A program made the translations under genes and the position numbers. 64,000 bases of DNA from Stieleria bergensis. GTDB lineage: Bacteria > Planctomycetota > Planctomycetia > Pirellulales > Pirellulaceae. The notes beneath the pieces are model-generated. The model was not told the DNA's origin and did no database searches. It worked only from the letters and a program-made list of their open reading frames with translations. Location: positions 2,089,900-2,153,899 of the forward strand of contig CP036272.1 in the NCBI GenBank assembly GCA_007745635.1, written 5' to 3'. This document shows, piece after piece, positions 53,755-63,836 of the stretch. Position 1 is the stretch's first letter; each line of letters begins with the position of its first letter.

Positions 53755-55818
53755 TTACCAGATCCGCACGCGCTCGTCTTCTTTCAAGTACAGCTTGTCG
53801 CCATCTTTGATGTCAAAGGCTTTGTACCAGGCGTCCATGTTGCGGACGATGCCGTTGACACGGTATTGGCTGGGGCTGTGTGGATCGACAATCAGCCTGC
53901 GCAACAGTTCTTGTTCCCGATACAAGCGCCGCCAGTTTTGCGACCAAGCGAGGAAGAAGCGTTGATCGCCGGTCAAGCCATCGATCACGTCGGCGGGCTT
54001 GCCATCGAGCGAGATTTGATAGGCAGCGTAGGCAACGCTCAGGCCGCCCAAGTCGCCGATGTTTTCTCCCAGCGTAAGCTTGCCGTTGACGAAATTACCT
54101 TCGACCGGTTCGTACTCGTTGTATTGTTCGACAAGGCCTTCGGCACGCTCTTCAAAGGCATCGCGATCTTCTTGAGTCCACCACATGCGCAGATTGCCAT
54201 TGCCATCGTACTTGCTGCCTTTGTCATCAAAACCATGGCTGAACTCGTGGCCGATCACGGCACCGATGCCTCCATAGTTGACCGCATCATCGGCTTCCAT
54301 GTTGAAGAACGGAGGTTGCAGAATCGCAGCTGGGAAGACAATCTCGTTCATCGTGGGATTGTAATAGGCATTGATCGTTTGCGGTGTCATGTGCCATTCA
54401 TCGCGATCGATCGGTCCGTTCAGTTTGTCCAAGTTGTATTGGTATTCAAACTCTGCGGAGGCAATCAGGTGATCGCCCAAAACGCCTTTGCCGATCGTTA
54501 GTTTGCTGTAATCTTTCCATTTGTCGGGATAGCCGATCTTGGCGGTGAACTTGGAAAGTTTCTCCATCGCTTGCTTTTTGGTGCCTTTGCCCATCCAAGG
54601 CAAGGTCTGGATTCGAGCTTTGAAGGCCAGTTTAAGATTGTCGACCAACTGCTGCATGCGTTCTTTGGCGGCTGGCTTGAAGTGTTCTTCGACATAAAGT
54701 TGGCCGACCAATTCACCGAGCACGCTGCCGGTGACGTTGACGCCACGTTTCCACAGGGGTTGTTGTTCGGTGACGCCTGAGACGGCTGTGTCGTGGAAAT
54801 TAAAGTGACGCTTTTCCAGCGTTTCAGTCAGTCCGGAGGCATAGGCGTCCAAGGTGTGGAACGTCAGGTAGTCTTGCCACTGCTGGATGCTTGTTTCAGC
54901 GAAAACCGTGGCCAACGCTTCGGCGTAGGTCGGTTGACGAACAATCAGTTCCTTCTGCGTCATCAAGTCAGCGGCTTCAGCGAAGGCGTACCAGTTGAAC
55001 GAGCCCGTCATGGCGTCGACTTCAGCTGGTGTGCGTTTGTTGTAGGTTGCGATGGGGTCGCGGTTCTCTGTTTTGCTCCAGTGGATCTTGGCGATCTTGG
55101 TTTCCAAATCCAGAATCGTCTTGGCTGCTCGCTCGGGATCTTCGTGGTCGATCAGAGTCAGCATGTCTTTGACATACTCTCCAAGCTTTTGGCGTAATTC
55201 GATGTAACGCTCTTCGTCTTCTAAGTAATAATCGCGGTCGGGCAGCGTTAGACCGGACTGTGACAGGTAGACGGTGTACTGATCACTGTTCTTGGCATCG
55301 ACCGATACATAGGGGATCAGCGGCGCTGCAACACCGGCCTGGCGGAGTGTGCCCATGATGGCTGCAAGCTCATCGGCACGTTTGATTTCGGCAACGTCAG
55401 CCAGCAACCCTTGAATCGGTTTGATGCCAGCGGCGTTTCGAGCCGAGACGTCAAGCACGCTGCGATAGAGGTCACCGACTTTCTGAGCCGCAGAGCCGGG
55501 AGTGCCTTTCAATTCGGCAGAGCTCTCAATCAGCGCACGGACTTGCTTCCGCGTTTGATCGTCCAGGACAGTGAAAATCCCGTAGTTGGATTTGTCTGCA
55601 GGGATCTCGGTCTTTTCCAGCCACTTCTCATTGGCATACAGATAGAAGTCGTCACCGGGAGAGAGCGTGTCGCTGAGCACAGCGGTGTCGATGCCGGAAA
55701 TCTTTCCAGCTGATGAGCCCTTGCCAGACTCTTGTGCAGTCGCGGCCGAAGCGAGGGTTGCGCTCGCCGCGATAGTCAGTAGTGAACGGGTGAGCACTCG
55801 TGCAGCAAACCTTCGCAT
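53755..55818 (-). CDS. M13-family zinc metallopeptidase (neprilysin/PepO-like)
   Basis: 687 residues from the ATG at 55818, chosen because AAGGAG sits seven bases upstream and a signal peptide (MRRFAARVLTRSLL..., ending SAATAQES) follows. The longer frame to 55947 lacks this. The N-terminal Peptidase_M13_N part (SPGDDFYLYANEKWLEKTEIP) leads to the catalytic domain with HEFSH (524-528; IGHEFSHGFDD), the third ligand Glu in GENIGDLGGLSVAY, and the NAYYNP substrate motif. Such secreted peptidases cleave oligopeptides in the periplasm or outside. All key residues are present. The gene converges with the barrel protein. Confidence 0.95.
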   Translation of the reverse strand: MRRFAARVLTRSLLTIAASATLASAATAQESGKGSSAGKISGIDTAVLSDTLSPGDDFYLYANEKWLEKTEIPADKSNYGIFTVLDDQTRKQVRALIESSAELKGTPGSAAQKVGDLYRSVLDVSARNAAGIKPIQGLLADVAEIKRADELAAIMGTLRQAGVAAPLIPYVSVDAKNSDQYTVYLSQSGLTLPDRDYYLEDEERYIELRQKLGEYVKDMLTLIDHEDPERAAKTILDLETKIAKIHWSKTENRDPIATYNKRTPAEVDAMTGSFNWYAFAEAADLMTQKELIVRQPTYAEALATVFAETSIQQWQDYLTFHTLDAYASGLTETLEKRHFNFHDTAVSGVTEQQPLWKRGVNVTGSVLGELVGQLYVEEHFKPAAKERMQQLVDNLKLAFKARIQTLPWMGKGTKKQAMEKLSKFTAKIGYPDKWKDYSKLTIGKGVLGDHLIASAEFEYQYNLDKLNGPIDRDEWHMTPQTINAYYNPTMNEIVFPAAILQPPFFNMEADDAVNYGGIGAVIGHEFSHGFDDKGSKYDGNGNLRMWWTQEDRDAFEERAEGLVEQYNEYEPVEGNFVNGKLTLGENIGDLGGLSVAYAAYQISLDGKPADVIDGLTGDQRFFLAWSQNWRRLYREQELLRRLIVDPHSPSQYRVNGIVRNMDAWYKAFDIKDGDKLYLKEDERVRIW

Positions 55819-56082
55819 CCGATTCTCCTTGGACGAAATGGTGGAAACGTACCTCATCCAGTTTATGCGACAGTTCAAGTGGGTGGCTAGTGCTGTGCAA
55901 GCCCATGACTGACGGTTTCGCCGCTTGGCAATCAATGGTTTCGCCATTGCTCCATAGAGCCCATCACCGCTGGAGGCACTGGTTTCACCCGTCCCACCGC
56001 ATCAGGCCGTTGCCGCTCACACAGTCGAGTTCCGGACCGATGGATGATTGCAGTCAACGCCGCCGCCCACCAGAGCGATCGC

Positions 56083-57516
56083 TTAGCGGTATTCGGCACA
56101 CCAATCCTTGGTGTGCACACCGCTACGAATCCGCCACTCACGCAATTCGCCCAGCAGGCGTTGCTTGTGCAAGTCAGCGTCTGGGTGATCCCAAAGATTG
56201 TTTGCTTCATTGGGGTCGGTAACCAAGTCAAATAGTTGCCCGTGCGGTTCGTCCAGATAATGGATCAATTTATGTGTTTGATCGCGAACCATGGTCATGA
56301 ATTTGCAATCGGTGAGCACTGCATCTTGAACTTGTTCGCAATAAACATAGTCACGCCCCGAAAAGTTGTCAGGGTCGGTGAGTGCTGGGGCCAGTGTCTC
56401 CGCTTCCCAGTCGCTTGGTGGTTCGATGCCAGCCCACTGTAGAATCGTCGGCCCCAGATCCATCTGCAGCACCAAGCCATCGATCTGTTGTCCACCCGCA
56501 AAGCGATTGGGAGCCCAAACGATTAGTGGCACGCGTGTGATTTGTTCATACATGGTCCATTTCTGGCTTTGGCCATGATCGGTCAGACAGTCACCATGGT
56601 CGCTTGTGAAGATGATGATCGAGTTGTCTGCATAACCATTTTCTTCGAGAGCGGCCATGATGTCACCGACCTTCTGATCGATCATCGTGACATTGGCCAA
56701 GTAATAGGCTCGCTGCCGATGGCGTTGTTCGTCCGTCGGTTGCAACGGCATGATGATGGAGTCATGATCGATCTTTGAATTGTGATCACGCAACTCTTTT
56801 AACGCGGGGGGCAATCCGGCCAATTCCTGCTGCGTCACCGGCAGCAGCGGCAAGTCTTTTTCCAGATACGGTTTGCTGTAACTGGGGGTGGGATCATACG
56901 GTGGGTGGGGGCCCGGAAAGCCGATCTGTAAGAACAGTGGGTGTTGCGGCGGTTTCGCGTTGATCCACCATTTTGCCATGTCGCCGACAAACATGTCGGG
57001 ATGCGTGTCCTCGGGCAGCAACCAATCGAAGGCGCCCAATGACTGGTTGTAATCAGGGAGTTGGCGATACTGTTCGCGCTGTTGCTTGACCATGCCACGG
57101 TAACGCAGCGCTTTGTCCCATTCGTCAAAGAAGTATCGCCCTTCCAGATAACGGTCTTTGTTTTCGACGACAAAGCGTTCATGAAAGCCCAGTTCTGTCT
57201 GAAACGGCCAGCTATGCATCTTGCCAATGTTGGTGCAGTGATAGCCCGCGTCGTTAAGCAACTGGATCCAGCTCCGACGCCAAGAGTCGGCATTTTTTAA
57301 GATTCCAGTGGTGTGTGGATAGTAGCCTTTGAACAAACTGGCGCGAGCCGCAGCACAAGAGGCCGCCGAAACATGGCACTGGTTAAACGTCACACCCTCG
57401 TTGACCAATCGGTCCAGATGGGGCGTGTCCATGTAGTCATAGCCCAGCGCGGCGATGGTGTCAAAACGCTGCTGGTCGGTGATGATAAAAATGATGTTGG
57501 GGCGAGAATCAGACAC
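56083..57516 (-). CDS. Sulfatase (type I, Cys-type)
   Basis: 477 residues. The N-terminus NIIFIITDQQRFDTIAALG has the metal ligand Asp14, and the signature SCAAARAS has Cys54 and Arg58, the C-x-A-x-R motif in which the Cys becomes formylglycine. Later metal and active-site elements include TSDHGD and the HDSIIMP region. No signal peptide is evident, so it may be cytoplasmic or exported another way. Planctomycetes carry many sulfatases for sulfated algal polysaccharides; the DQQR type is close to choline-sulfatase and heparan-type enzymes, but the substrate is not assigned. It runs divergent to the PPIase gene; no sulfatase-maturating enzyme is in the window. Confidence 0.92.
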   Translation of the reverse strand: MSDSRPNIIFIITDQQRFDTIAALGYDYMDTPHLDRLVNEGVTFNQCHVSAASCAAARASLFKGYYPHTTGILKNADSWRRSWIQLLNDAGYHCTNIGKMHSWPFQTELGFHERFVVENKDRYLEGRYFFDEWDKALRYRGMVKQQREQYRQLPDYNQSLGAFDWLLPEDTHPDMFVGDMAKWWINAKPPQHPLFLQIGFPGPHPPYDPTPSYSKPYLEKDLPLLPVTQQELAGLPPALKELRDHNSKIDHDSIIMPLQPTDEQRHRQRAYYLANVTMIDQKVGDIMAALEENGYADNSIIIFTSDHGDCLTDHGQSQKWTMYEQITRVPLIVWAPNRFAGGQQIDGLVLQMDLGPTILQWAGIEPPSDWEAETLAPALTDPDNFSGRDYVYCEQVQDAVLTDCKFMTMVRDQTHKLIHYLDEPHGQLFDLVTDPNEANNLWDHPDADLHKQRLLGELREWRIRSGVHTKDWCAEYR

Positions 57517-57859
57517 GACAAACAGTTGCTTGAGAGGGAAGAGAGTGAAGAGTCGGCAGTCGCATGTTCGCAGGCTTGCGTTCGCTTAGCCGCTTGATTG
57601 GCTTGTTAGTAGGATACGCCGCAGGATGCCTTCTGTATATCCGAGGGCGGTCCATGTGGGGGGCAGATTGGCGGAGTGACCTTGCATCCACCGGCGGCCC
57701 CGGATCTTTACCGATTCATCTTGAGGCGAAACGGGAATTTTCCTACGGTTGTCGTTCAATCTTTTGGGCCAGCACAGTTGTTGGCCTGATTTGAACCCAT
57801 CCCGCATGTCTCGCACGCCCCAAAAACGCGTGTGTGCACGATTCAAAGGAGTGATCGTC
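57517..57859. other. Divergent promoter region between sulfatase and PPIase
   Basis: 343 bp. An in-frame ATG at 57749 could extend the PPIase, but AAGGAG at 57846-57851 fixes the start at 57860. No repeat or clear operator is seen. Confidence 0.45.
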
Positions 57860-59641
57860 ATGGCAATCCGGACTCGGTATCGCCTGCAGAAAATTTGTCT
57901 TCTGGCGGCCTGTACGGCTTTTTCTCTGCTTCCTAACATTGCCTCCGCTCAAGGCAACGAGGGCAATACCACCGTTGCAGTGGTCAATGCTGACCCCATC
58001 AATCGACAAATGCTCGCGGACGCAGCGCTGCAGCGCTACGGTCACAGTGTTCTGGATAACGTGATCATCAACCGCCAATTGATCCTGCAGGCCTGTCAGG
58101 AAAAAGGCGTTGGGATCTCTGAACAGGAAGTCAGCGAGGAAATCGGTCGCTTGGCAACGAAGTTCGGCTTCGATGTGCCGACTTACCTGAAGCTGCTGAA
58201 GGACGAACGCGACATCGATCCAGGTCGCTACAGTCGCGAAATCATTTGGCCGATGTTGGCACTGCGAAAGCTTGTCGCCGATCAAGTGGAGCCGACTCCC
58301 GAAGAATTCAGCCAAGCGATGGCGTCGGAGTATGGTGAATCAATCAAGTGCCGCATCTTTGTCGCCAACACCAAGGAAGAGGCTCAAAAGTACTTGCAGC
58401 AAGCGCAAGCGAATCCAGCCAACTTCGAGGATCTGGTGAAGCAGGCAAGTGTGGACGAAGCCAGCGCCAGCGTCGGGGGGTTGATTCCACCGATTCGTCG
58501 CTACACCGGCGACACTCGCTTGGAAGAAGCAGCCTTCGCGCTGAAAGATGGCCAGATCTCGCAAATCCTGCCCATTGCCAATCAGTTTGTCTTCTTGCAA
58601 GCCGTGGGACGCATTCCAGCGTACACACCACCGGGCGAAGCCATGCCCGCGATTCGTGAAACCATCACGGATCGAATTCGCAACAAAAAACTAAAGGTCG
58701 CCGCTTCAGACCTGTTCGAAGAACTGCAGCGGAAGGCCAACTTGGTCAAAGTGCTTGGCAATCCTGAACTCACCAAGCAACATCCTGGCGTCGCTGCAAT
58801 CATCAATGGACAGCCCATCACGTTGGCAACCGTTGCCGCGGAGTGCGTGAAGCGTCATGGCGACGAAGTCCTGGAAGGCGAAATCAATCGCAAGCTGCTT
58901 TCGCATGCACTTAGAGCTGCCAGTAAGACCATCAATCAAGAAGACCTGAACTCCGAAATGGCTCGCGCTGCGGCCACCTATGGCTTTCTGAAAGCCGATG
59001 GAAGCACGGATCTACAAGGCTGGGTTGAGTACGTCACCAAGGAAAACGACACCCCTTATGAAATCTACTTGTCCGATGCAGTCTGGCCCAGCGTGGCGCT
59101 GCGGAAACTGGTCGAAGACAAAGTGACCGTCACCCAAGAAGATTTGGATCGCGGCTTCGAAGGCAGTTACGGCAAACGCGTTGAAATCTTGGCCTGTGTG
59201 CTCAGTGATCAGCGGACCGCTCAGAAGATCTGGCAAATGGCCCGAGACAATCCCTCGGAAGAATTCTTCGGCCGTTTGGCGGCTCAATACAGCATTGAAC
59301 CGGTTTCGGCCAGCAACAGCGGTAAAGTGCCACCGATTCGCAAGTACAGCGGCCAACCCGCCTTGGAACGCGAGGCATTTCGGTTGAAGCCCGGCGAGCT
59401 AAGCGGCATTGTCGCCGTCGGCGACAAGTACATCCTGCTGAAATGCCAAGGGCATACCAAGCCATTGGTCAGTGACATCGAGGCGGTGGAACCCGAATTG
59501 CGTCGCGATCTGACCGAAAAGAAGTTCGCCATTGCGATGGCTCAGGAGCTCGATCGCTTGAAAGCAAACTCCGAGGTCGAAAACTTCTTTACAGCCGCCA
59601 AGGAAATCGCCAAAGCCGTCCCAGCCCAGCAAACGCGTTAA
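57860..59641 (+). CDS. Duplicated parvulin/SurA-like peptidyl-prolyl isomerase
   Basis: 593 residues from the ATG at 57860, with AAGGAG nine bases upstream. A Sec signal (about 1-29, ending NIASAQG) is followed by two tandem copies of a SurA-like unit, about 35-255 and 300-555. Each has a helical N-domain (INRQLILQAC / INRKLLSHAL), the anchor WPMLALRKLVADQVEPT / WPSVALRKLVEDKVTVT, and a PpiC-like rotamase fold ending GGLIPPIRRYTGDTRLEEAAFALKDG / GKVPPIRKYSGQPALEREAFRLKPG. It would assist folding of secreted or outer-membrane proteins. A strong terminator follows. The function of the second copy and the activity of both are not proven by sequence. Confidence 0.85.
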   Translation: MAIRTRYRLQKICLLAACTAFSLLPNIASAQGNEGNTTVAVVNADPINRQMLADAALQRYGHSVLDNVIINRQLILQACQEKGVGISEQEVSEEIGRLATKFGFDVPTYLKLLKDERDIDPGRYSREIIWPMLALRKLVADQVEPTPEEFSQAMASEYGESIKCRIFVANTKEEAQKYLQQAQANPANFEDLVKQASVDEASASVGGLIPPIRRYTGDTRLEEAAFALKDGQISQILPIANQFVFLQAVGRIPAYTPPGEAMPAIRETITDRIRNKKLKVAASDLFEELQRKANLVKVLGNPELTKQHPGVAAIINGQPITLATVAAECVKRHGDEVLEGEINRKLLSHALRAASKTINQEDLNSEMARAAATYGFLKADGSTDLQGWVEYVTKENDTPYEIYLSDAVWPSVALRKLVEDKVTVTQEDLDRGFEGSYGKRVEILACVLSDQRTAQKIWQMARDNPSEEFFGRLAAQYSIEPVSASNSGKVPPIRKYSGQPALEREAFRLKPGELSGIVAVGDKYILLKCQGHTKPLVSDIEAVEPELRRDLTEKKFAIAMAQELDRLKANSEVENFFTAAKEIAKAVPAQQTR

Positions 59642-59675
59642 GCGGTTGCCAGGGGATTTACGGAAAGCTACGATG

Positions 59676-59711
59676 CGCTACATCGAAATTGTTTCGGTGT
59701 AGCGTTTTTTT
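59676..59711 (+). terminator. Rho-independent terminator after the PPIase
   Basis: CGCTACATCGAAA and TTTCGGTGTAGCG form a 13-bp stem (one G-T pair) around a TTG loop, followed by seven T. It lies 34 bp past the stop codon. Confidence 0.97.
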
Positions 59712-59823
59712 ACAGGCATTCTCGGCGGAAACGATTCGTCTTGAGTGCTGTGGAAAAGGCTTGTTGCAAGCTTGTCGACACACCGTGCGTGTCGGTGCAG
59801 ATTTCCTAGAATAGCGAACGTTT

Positions 59824-61224
59824 ATGTCTGATCAGTGGACTGACCTAGCGCATCGCTGCCGCACGATCGGGCGTGTGGCTGGTTTGGTTTGTCAACGTTC
59901 CGATGATTTCATTGCCGCTTGCACCAGTGAGCAGCGGACTGACCCGGTCGAAACCGTGACGGGGGAGCTGATTCCGTTCTGTGCCGGGTTACAGTTTCTT
60001 CGGAAAAGGGGGCGGAGCATCCTGGTGCCCCGGCGTTTCGGGTTGCGAGGGCGGCCTCTTTGGCTGTGGGGCCTGCGTTCCAACGTGCAGCGGGTTGCCT
60101 TAGGACGCGTCCTGATCTTGGGGACGTGGAACTACCCGGTGTTGCTCAGCGGCGCTCAGATTGCTCAAGCCTTGGTCGCAGGCAACCAAGTCCATCTCAA
60201 ACCGGCGCCGGGAACCGAGGAGTCGGCAGCGCTGCTGTGCGGTGTCTTTTACGATGCCGGCGTGCCCAGCGATCAGTTAGAACTGTTGGATTCAAGTGTC
60301 GCTGCTGCGACGCAGGCGATTGCAAGTGGCCCCGATCTGATTGTGTTGACCGGTGCTGCGGGGACCGGCAAAAAGGTGCTCCAAGCAGCCGCCGAGAGCC
60401 TGAGCCAATGCATCATGGAACTCAGTGGATGCGATGCGGTGGTCGTGCTTGATGGAGCTGATCGAAAACGACTGGTGGCCGCAATTCGCTTTGGTCTGCA
60501 ATTCAATTCCGGAGCCACTTGCATCGGTCCGCGACGGCTGATGCTTTCCCGTGATGATCAGGAGACCCAAGACCTGATTGCCAGCGAATTACGATTGATG
60601 CCAGAGGTCACCGTGCATCCGGCCGCTCGGGCTGGCGTGCTGGAGGCGTTGCAGCAAGCCTTTGCATCCGGCGCTGAAGACGTGTTGGGGCGGTTCGATT
60701 TGCAGGCCTTTCGGCAGACGGGCAAGATGGCGCCCGTCATGCTTGCGGGCGTGACGGCCGATCAGCCGATTGCCCAAGCCGATTTGTTTGCGCCGGTGAT
60801 TTCGGTGATTCGCTACGAGCGACCAGACGAGGTCGTCCGCTGGGTGAATGATTGCCCGTATCGCTTGGCGGCCAGTCTTTTCGGGCAGCGTGATCAGGCA
60901 ATCCGGCTCGCAGAGCAGTTTAGCGTCGGATCTGTGGTCATTAACGACTTGATTGCCCCGACGGCCGATCCGCGTTTGCCTTTTGGTGGGCGAGGCAGCA
61001 GCGGTTTTGGTGTGACGCGAGGAGCGGAAGGTTTATTGTCGATGACGACGCCAAAAGTCATTAGCGTGCGGAAAGGAAAATTGTTGCCTCATTTGCAACC
61101 GCGACGTCCTGGCGACCTTGCTCGACTACACGGCTTGCTACACTTTCTGCATGCAGACTCGTTGGCTGCGAAGTGCAAAGCGATTCTGCGGATGGCCGGA
61201 CGAGGCAAGGATGAGCCGCGATGA
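59824..61224 (+). CDS. Aldehyde dehydrogenase of the carotenoid cluster (CrtNc/AldH-like)
   Basis: 466 residues. The fold is that of the ALDH superfamily, short N-terminus. NAD-binding elements GTWNYP (100-105) and LKPAPGTEE (125-133, Lys126), the general base Glu199 in MELSGCD, and the catalytic Cys233 in NSGATCIGPRR are all present. The C-terminal LPFGGRGSSGFG block is standard. Next to a CrtN/CrtP-like enzyme it is expected to oxidise the terminal aldehyde of a C30 carotenoid to the acid, as CrtNc and AldH do in the staphyloxanthin-type pathway. The role is inference from neighbours and family. Start: the ATG at 59824 after a strong terminator, so the cluster has its own promoter. Confidence 0.82.
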   Translation: MSDQWTDLAHRCRTIGRVAGLVCQRSDDFIAACTSEQRTDPVETVTGELIPFCAGLQFLRKRGRSILVPRRFGLRGRPLWLWGLRSNVQRVALGRVLILGTWNYPVLLSGAQIAQALVAGNQVHLKPAPGTEESAALLCGVFYDAGVPSDQLELLDSSVAAATQAIASGPDLIVLTGAAGTGKKVLQAAAESLSQCIMELSGCDAVVVLDGADRKRLVAAIRFGLQFNSGATCIGPRRLMLSRDDQETQDLIASELRLMPEVTVHPAARAGVLEALQQAFASGAEDVLGRFDLQAFRQTGKMAPVMLAGVTADQPIAQADLFAPVISVIRYERPDEVVRWVNDCPYRLAASLFGQRDQAIRLAEQFSVGSVVINDLIAPTADPRLPFGGRGSSGFGVTRGAEGLLSMTTPKVISVRKGKLLPHLQPRRPGDLARLHGLLHFLHADSLAAKCKAILRMAGRGKDEPR

Positions 61225-61350
61225 CGATGGTCGCCAAACACGCATCGCTTGCTGCTCACTGCCATTTAACTCACTGCCAAATTCACCGTTTCGATCATCC
61301 AATGTTGGTCAATACGAGCGTCGAATTAACTTTAGGGAACTGATCCAAGC

Positions 61351-62922
61351 ATGATCAAAGCGAATTCGGATGGCTTGAACGTCATCGTTGTTGGTGCCGG
61401 TTTGGCTGGACTGTCCAGCGCCTGTGTGCTTGCGGCCCGCGGTCATCAAGTGACACTGCTGGATAAGAATGAATGGGTGGGCGGCAAGGCTGCCCAGCAA
61501 GAAGCCGAAGGGTTTCGCTTCGACATGGGACCGACGATCTTAACGCTGCCCAGCGTCTTGAAGCGAGTGTTTGAGGAAGCGGGGCGAAAACTCGAAGACT
61601 ACATCGAGATGATTCGTTTGGATCCCCAGTGGCGTTGCTTCTTCGAAAGCGACGGCAAAGGTGGCGCCGCCGACAACACCGTGCTTGATCTGGTGGAAAA
61701 CATGCCTCAGATGAAGGAAACCCTGCGTCAATTCACTGGCGGCGATGTCAACGCCAATGGATATGAAAACTTCATGGGGTTAAGCGAGCACCTGCATGGT
61801 GTGTCAGATCGTTTCTTCTTCTGGCGTTCAATTGGTGGGCTCGCTGATACGATGGAAGTCAGTGGTGCGTTCTCGATCAACGTGCTCAAAGACGTGCTCT
61901 CGTTACGAATGGGCAAAAGCGTCGCCTCAATCGTGCGTTCGCATGTGCCTGATGCACGTGTGGCTCAGATGATGGATCACTTCACTCAGTATGTCGGTTC
62001 TTCGCCTTATGCTTCGCCCGCAGTGCTGTGCAGTATCGCGCACATGCAAACCGAAGAAGGGATCTGGTATCCGATGGGCGGCACGCGCGCCGTCCCAGAG
62101 GCGTTAGCCAAACTGGCGCAAGACCTGGGTGTCGAAATCCGTACCAGCACCGATGTCAAGCAAATTGAAACGCGCGGCGGCCGAGTCGTCGGAGTGATCA
62201 CAACGGATGATGAGTCTCTGCCCTGTGACGCGGTGGTCAGTAACTGTGACGCCGTGCGAACCTATACCGAATTGCTCAAGGGCACCCCGCAGTCACAGCG
62301 CTTTGAAAAGAAAAACAAACACATCCCGGCGTGTAGCGGTGTTGTGTTGTATTTGGGTCTGAATCGTCGTTATGAGCAACTGTTGCACCATAACTTTGTC
62401 TTTTCGAAAGATCCCGAGGCCGAGTTCCGAAGCATTTATGATCTTGGCAAACCCGCCGATGATCCGACCGCCTACGTGTGTGCTCCGGCGATCAGCGAGC
62501 CGGGAGTGGCACCGGAGGGCGGCGAGGCCCTTTACATTCTGGTCCACACGCCTTACCTGCGTCCGGATCACGACTGGTCGGAAATGCTTCCCAAGTACCG
62601 TGAGGTGATCTTGGATAAAATGGAATCCTGTGCCGGGACCAAGGGCATTCGTGACGCGATTGTTTATGAATCAGCGCTGACCCCCGAGGGCATCCACAAA
62701 CGCTATCGAGTCTTGAATGGGGCGATCTATGGCTTGGCCAGTCACGGCAAGTATCTGGGAGCTTTCAAGCCCGGAAACCGTCGCAAAGATCTCTCCGGTT
62801 TGTATCTCGCAGGCGGGGCAGCGCACCCTGGCCCCGGAATGCCGATGGTGATGATGAGCGGTTGGATCGCGGCCGATTCGTTGGATAGCGACGTGCGATC
62901 TGGAAAGCTCCAGTCGCAGTGA
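61351..62922 (+). CDS. Carotenoid desaturase/oxygenase (CrtN/CrtP-like, C30 type)
   Basis: 523 residues, FAD-dependent phytoene desaturase family. The dinucleotide motif is VVGAGLAGLSSA (13-24), then LLDKNEWVGGKAAQ and DMGPTILTLP. The C-terminal YLAGGAAHPGPGMPMVMMSGW is the family signature. In bacteria this family covers diapophytoene desaturase (CrtN) and diapolycopene oxygenase (CrtNb/CrtP); sequence alone cannot separate them by eye. The adjacent ALDH favours the CrtP/CrtNb role, making a terminal aldehyde. The gap to the ALDH is 126 bp and the acyltransferase follows at 89 bp, all on one strand, likely one transcription unit. Confidence 0.88.
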   Translation: MIKANSDGLNVIVVGAGLAGLSSACVLAARGHQVTLLDKNEWVGGKAAQQEAEGFRFDMGPTILTLPSVLKRVFEEAGRKLEDYIEMIRLDPQWRCFFESDGKGGAADNTVLDLVENMPQMKETLRQFTGGDVNANGYENFMGLSEHLHGVSDRFFFWRSIGGLADTMEVSGAFSINVLKDVLSLRMGKSVASIVRSHVPDARVAQMMDHFTQYVGSSPYASPAVLCSIAHMQTEEGIWYPMGGTRAVPEALAKLAQDLGVEIRTSTDVKQIETRGGRVVGVITTDDESLPCDAVVSNCDAVRTYTELLKGTPQSQRFEKKNKHIPACSGVVLYLGLNRRYEQLLHHNFVFSKDPEAEFRSIYDLGKPADDPTAYVCAPAISEPGVAPEGGEALYILVHTPYLRPDHDWSEMLPKYREVILDKMESCAGTKGIRDAIVYESALTPEGIHKRYRVLNGAIYGLASHGKYLGAFKPGNRRKDLSGLYLAGGAAHPGPGMPMVMMSGWIAADSLDSDVRSGKLQSQ

Positions 62923-63011
62923 TTTAGTAGCTGCGGCTTGTCGGTGTTGCTTGCGATGAACGCCGATGCTTGGCAGAACTGAACGAAGCGATCGCTATCC
63001 TCTGATTCAAC

Positions 63012-63836
63012 ATGACATCATCTGAGCAACGACGGAATCGAGCATCTGATTGGCAGCCAAAGCCACCAGCGAAGTGGTTCTATGCCGGCTTTCAGACGTT
63101 TCTAAAACGTTTCTTGCGGAAGAATTTTCACGGTGTGGTTCTGGCTAAGGACAGTTCGCTTGACGTCAGTCTCGCCGCTGGCCGGCCGATCATCATTTAT
63201 GTGAATCATCCCTCGTGGTGGGATCCCTTGATCGCTCACTTTTTGAATCAGCGTTTGTTTCCCGAACGCGACTTCTTTGCGCCCATTGATGCCGAAGCGC
63301 TTGCCAAGTATCGTGTGTTTGCCCGGCTGGGTTTTTTTGGCGTGCAGCTTTCAAGTACCTCTGGCACGGCTCAGTTTCTGTCGCGAAGCGCCGCCGTTTT
63401 GGAACGTTCCAACGCTGCCTTGTGGTTGACTCCCGAAGGTCGTTTCGCTGATTCGCGAGACCGTACGGCTGAACTGATGCCGGGACTGGCTCATCTTTGT
63501 CGCAAACATGATTCACCCTTGGTCGTGCCGATGGCAATGGAATACGCGTTTTGGAATGAGCGTTTACCGATGTGCTTTGCGGCTTTTGGTAAGTTCATTG
63601 ATTGCCAACAGCACCCCGATTGGGACAAGGCAACTTGGCATCAAAACCTGACCACTGCGTTGCGAGGCACGCAGCAGCACTTGGAGTCCTTGGTCATTCA
63701 ACGCTGTGATACGAACTTTCAATCTGTTCTGCAGGGCGATGTGGGGGGAGGAGCCGTGTACGACTCGTTCCGGCGCGTCAAAGCCATGCTCACAGGCAAG
63801 CAATTCGAAGGCCAGCACGGAGAACACTTTCAATGA
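63012..63836 (+). CDS. Lysophospholipid-type acyltransferase of the carotenoid cluster
   Basis: 274 residues. PlsC-like acyltransferase fold: block I VNHPSWWDPLI with the H-x4-D catalytic pair (His66, Asp71), and block III LTPEGRF. A basic, amphipathic N-terminus (KWFYAGFQTFLKRFLRK) may bind the membrane. Among neighbours that finish a C30 carotenoid, this could be the CrtO-like step that adds a fatty acyl group, although CrtO of staphylococci is of another sequence type; a glycerolipid role is the alternative. The stop overlaps the ATG of the next gene as ATGA. Confidence 0.8.
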   Translation: MTSSEQRRNRASDWQPKPPAKWFYAGFQTFLKRFLRKNFHGVVLAKDSSLDVSLAAGRPIIIYVNHPSWWDPLIAHFLNQRLFPERDFFAPIDAEALAKYRVFARLGFFGVQLSSTSGTAQFLSRSAAVLERSNAALWLTPEGRFADSRDRTAELMPGLAHLCRKHDSPLVVPMAMEYAFWNERLPMCFAAFGKFIDCQQHPDWDKATWHQNLTTALRGTQQHLESLVIQRCDTNFQSVLQGDVGGGAVYDSFRRVKAMLTGKQFEGQHGEHFQ

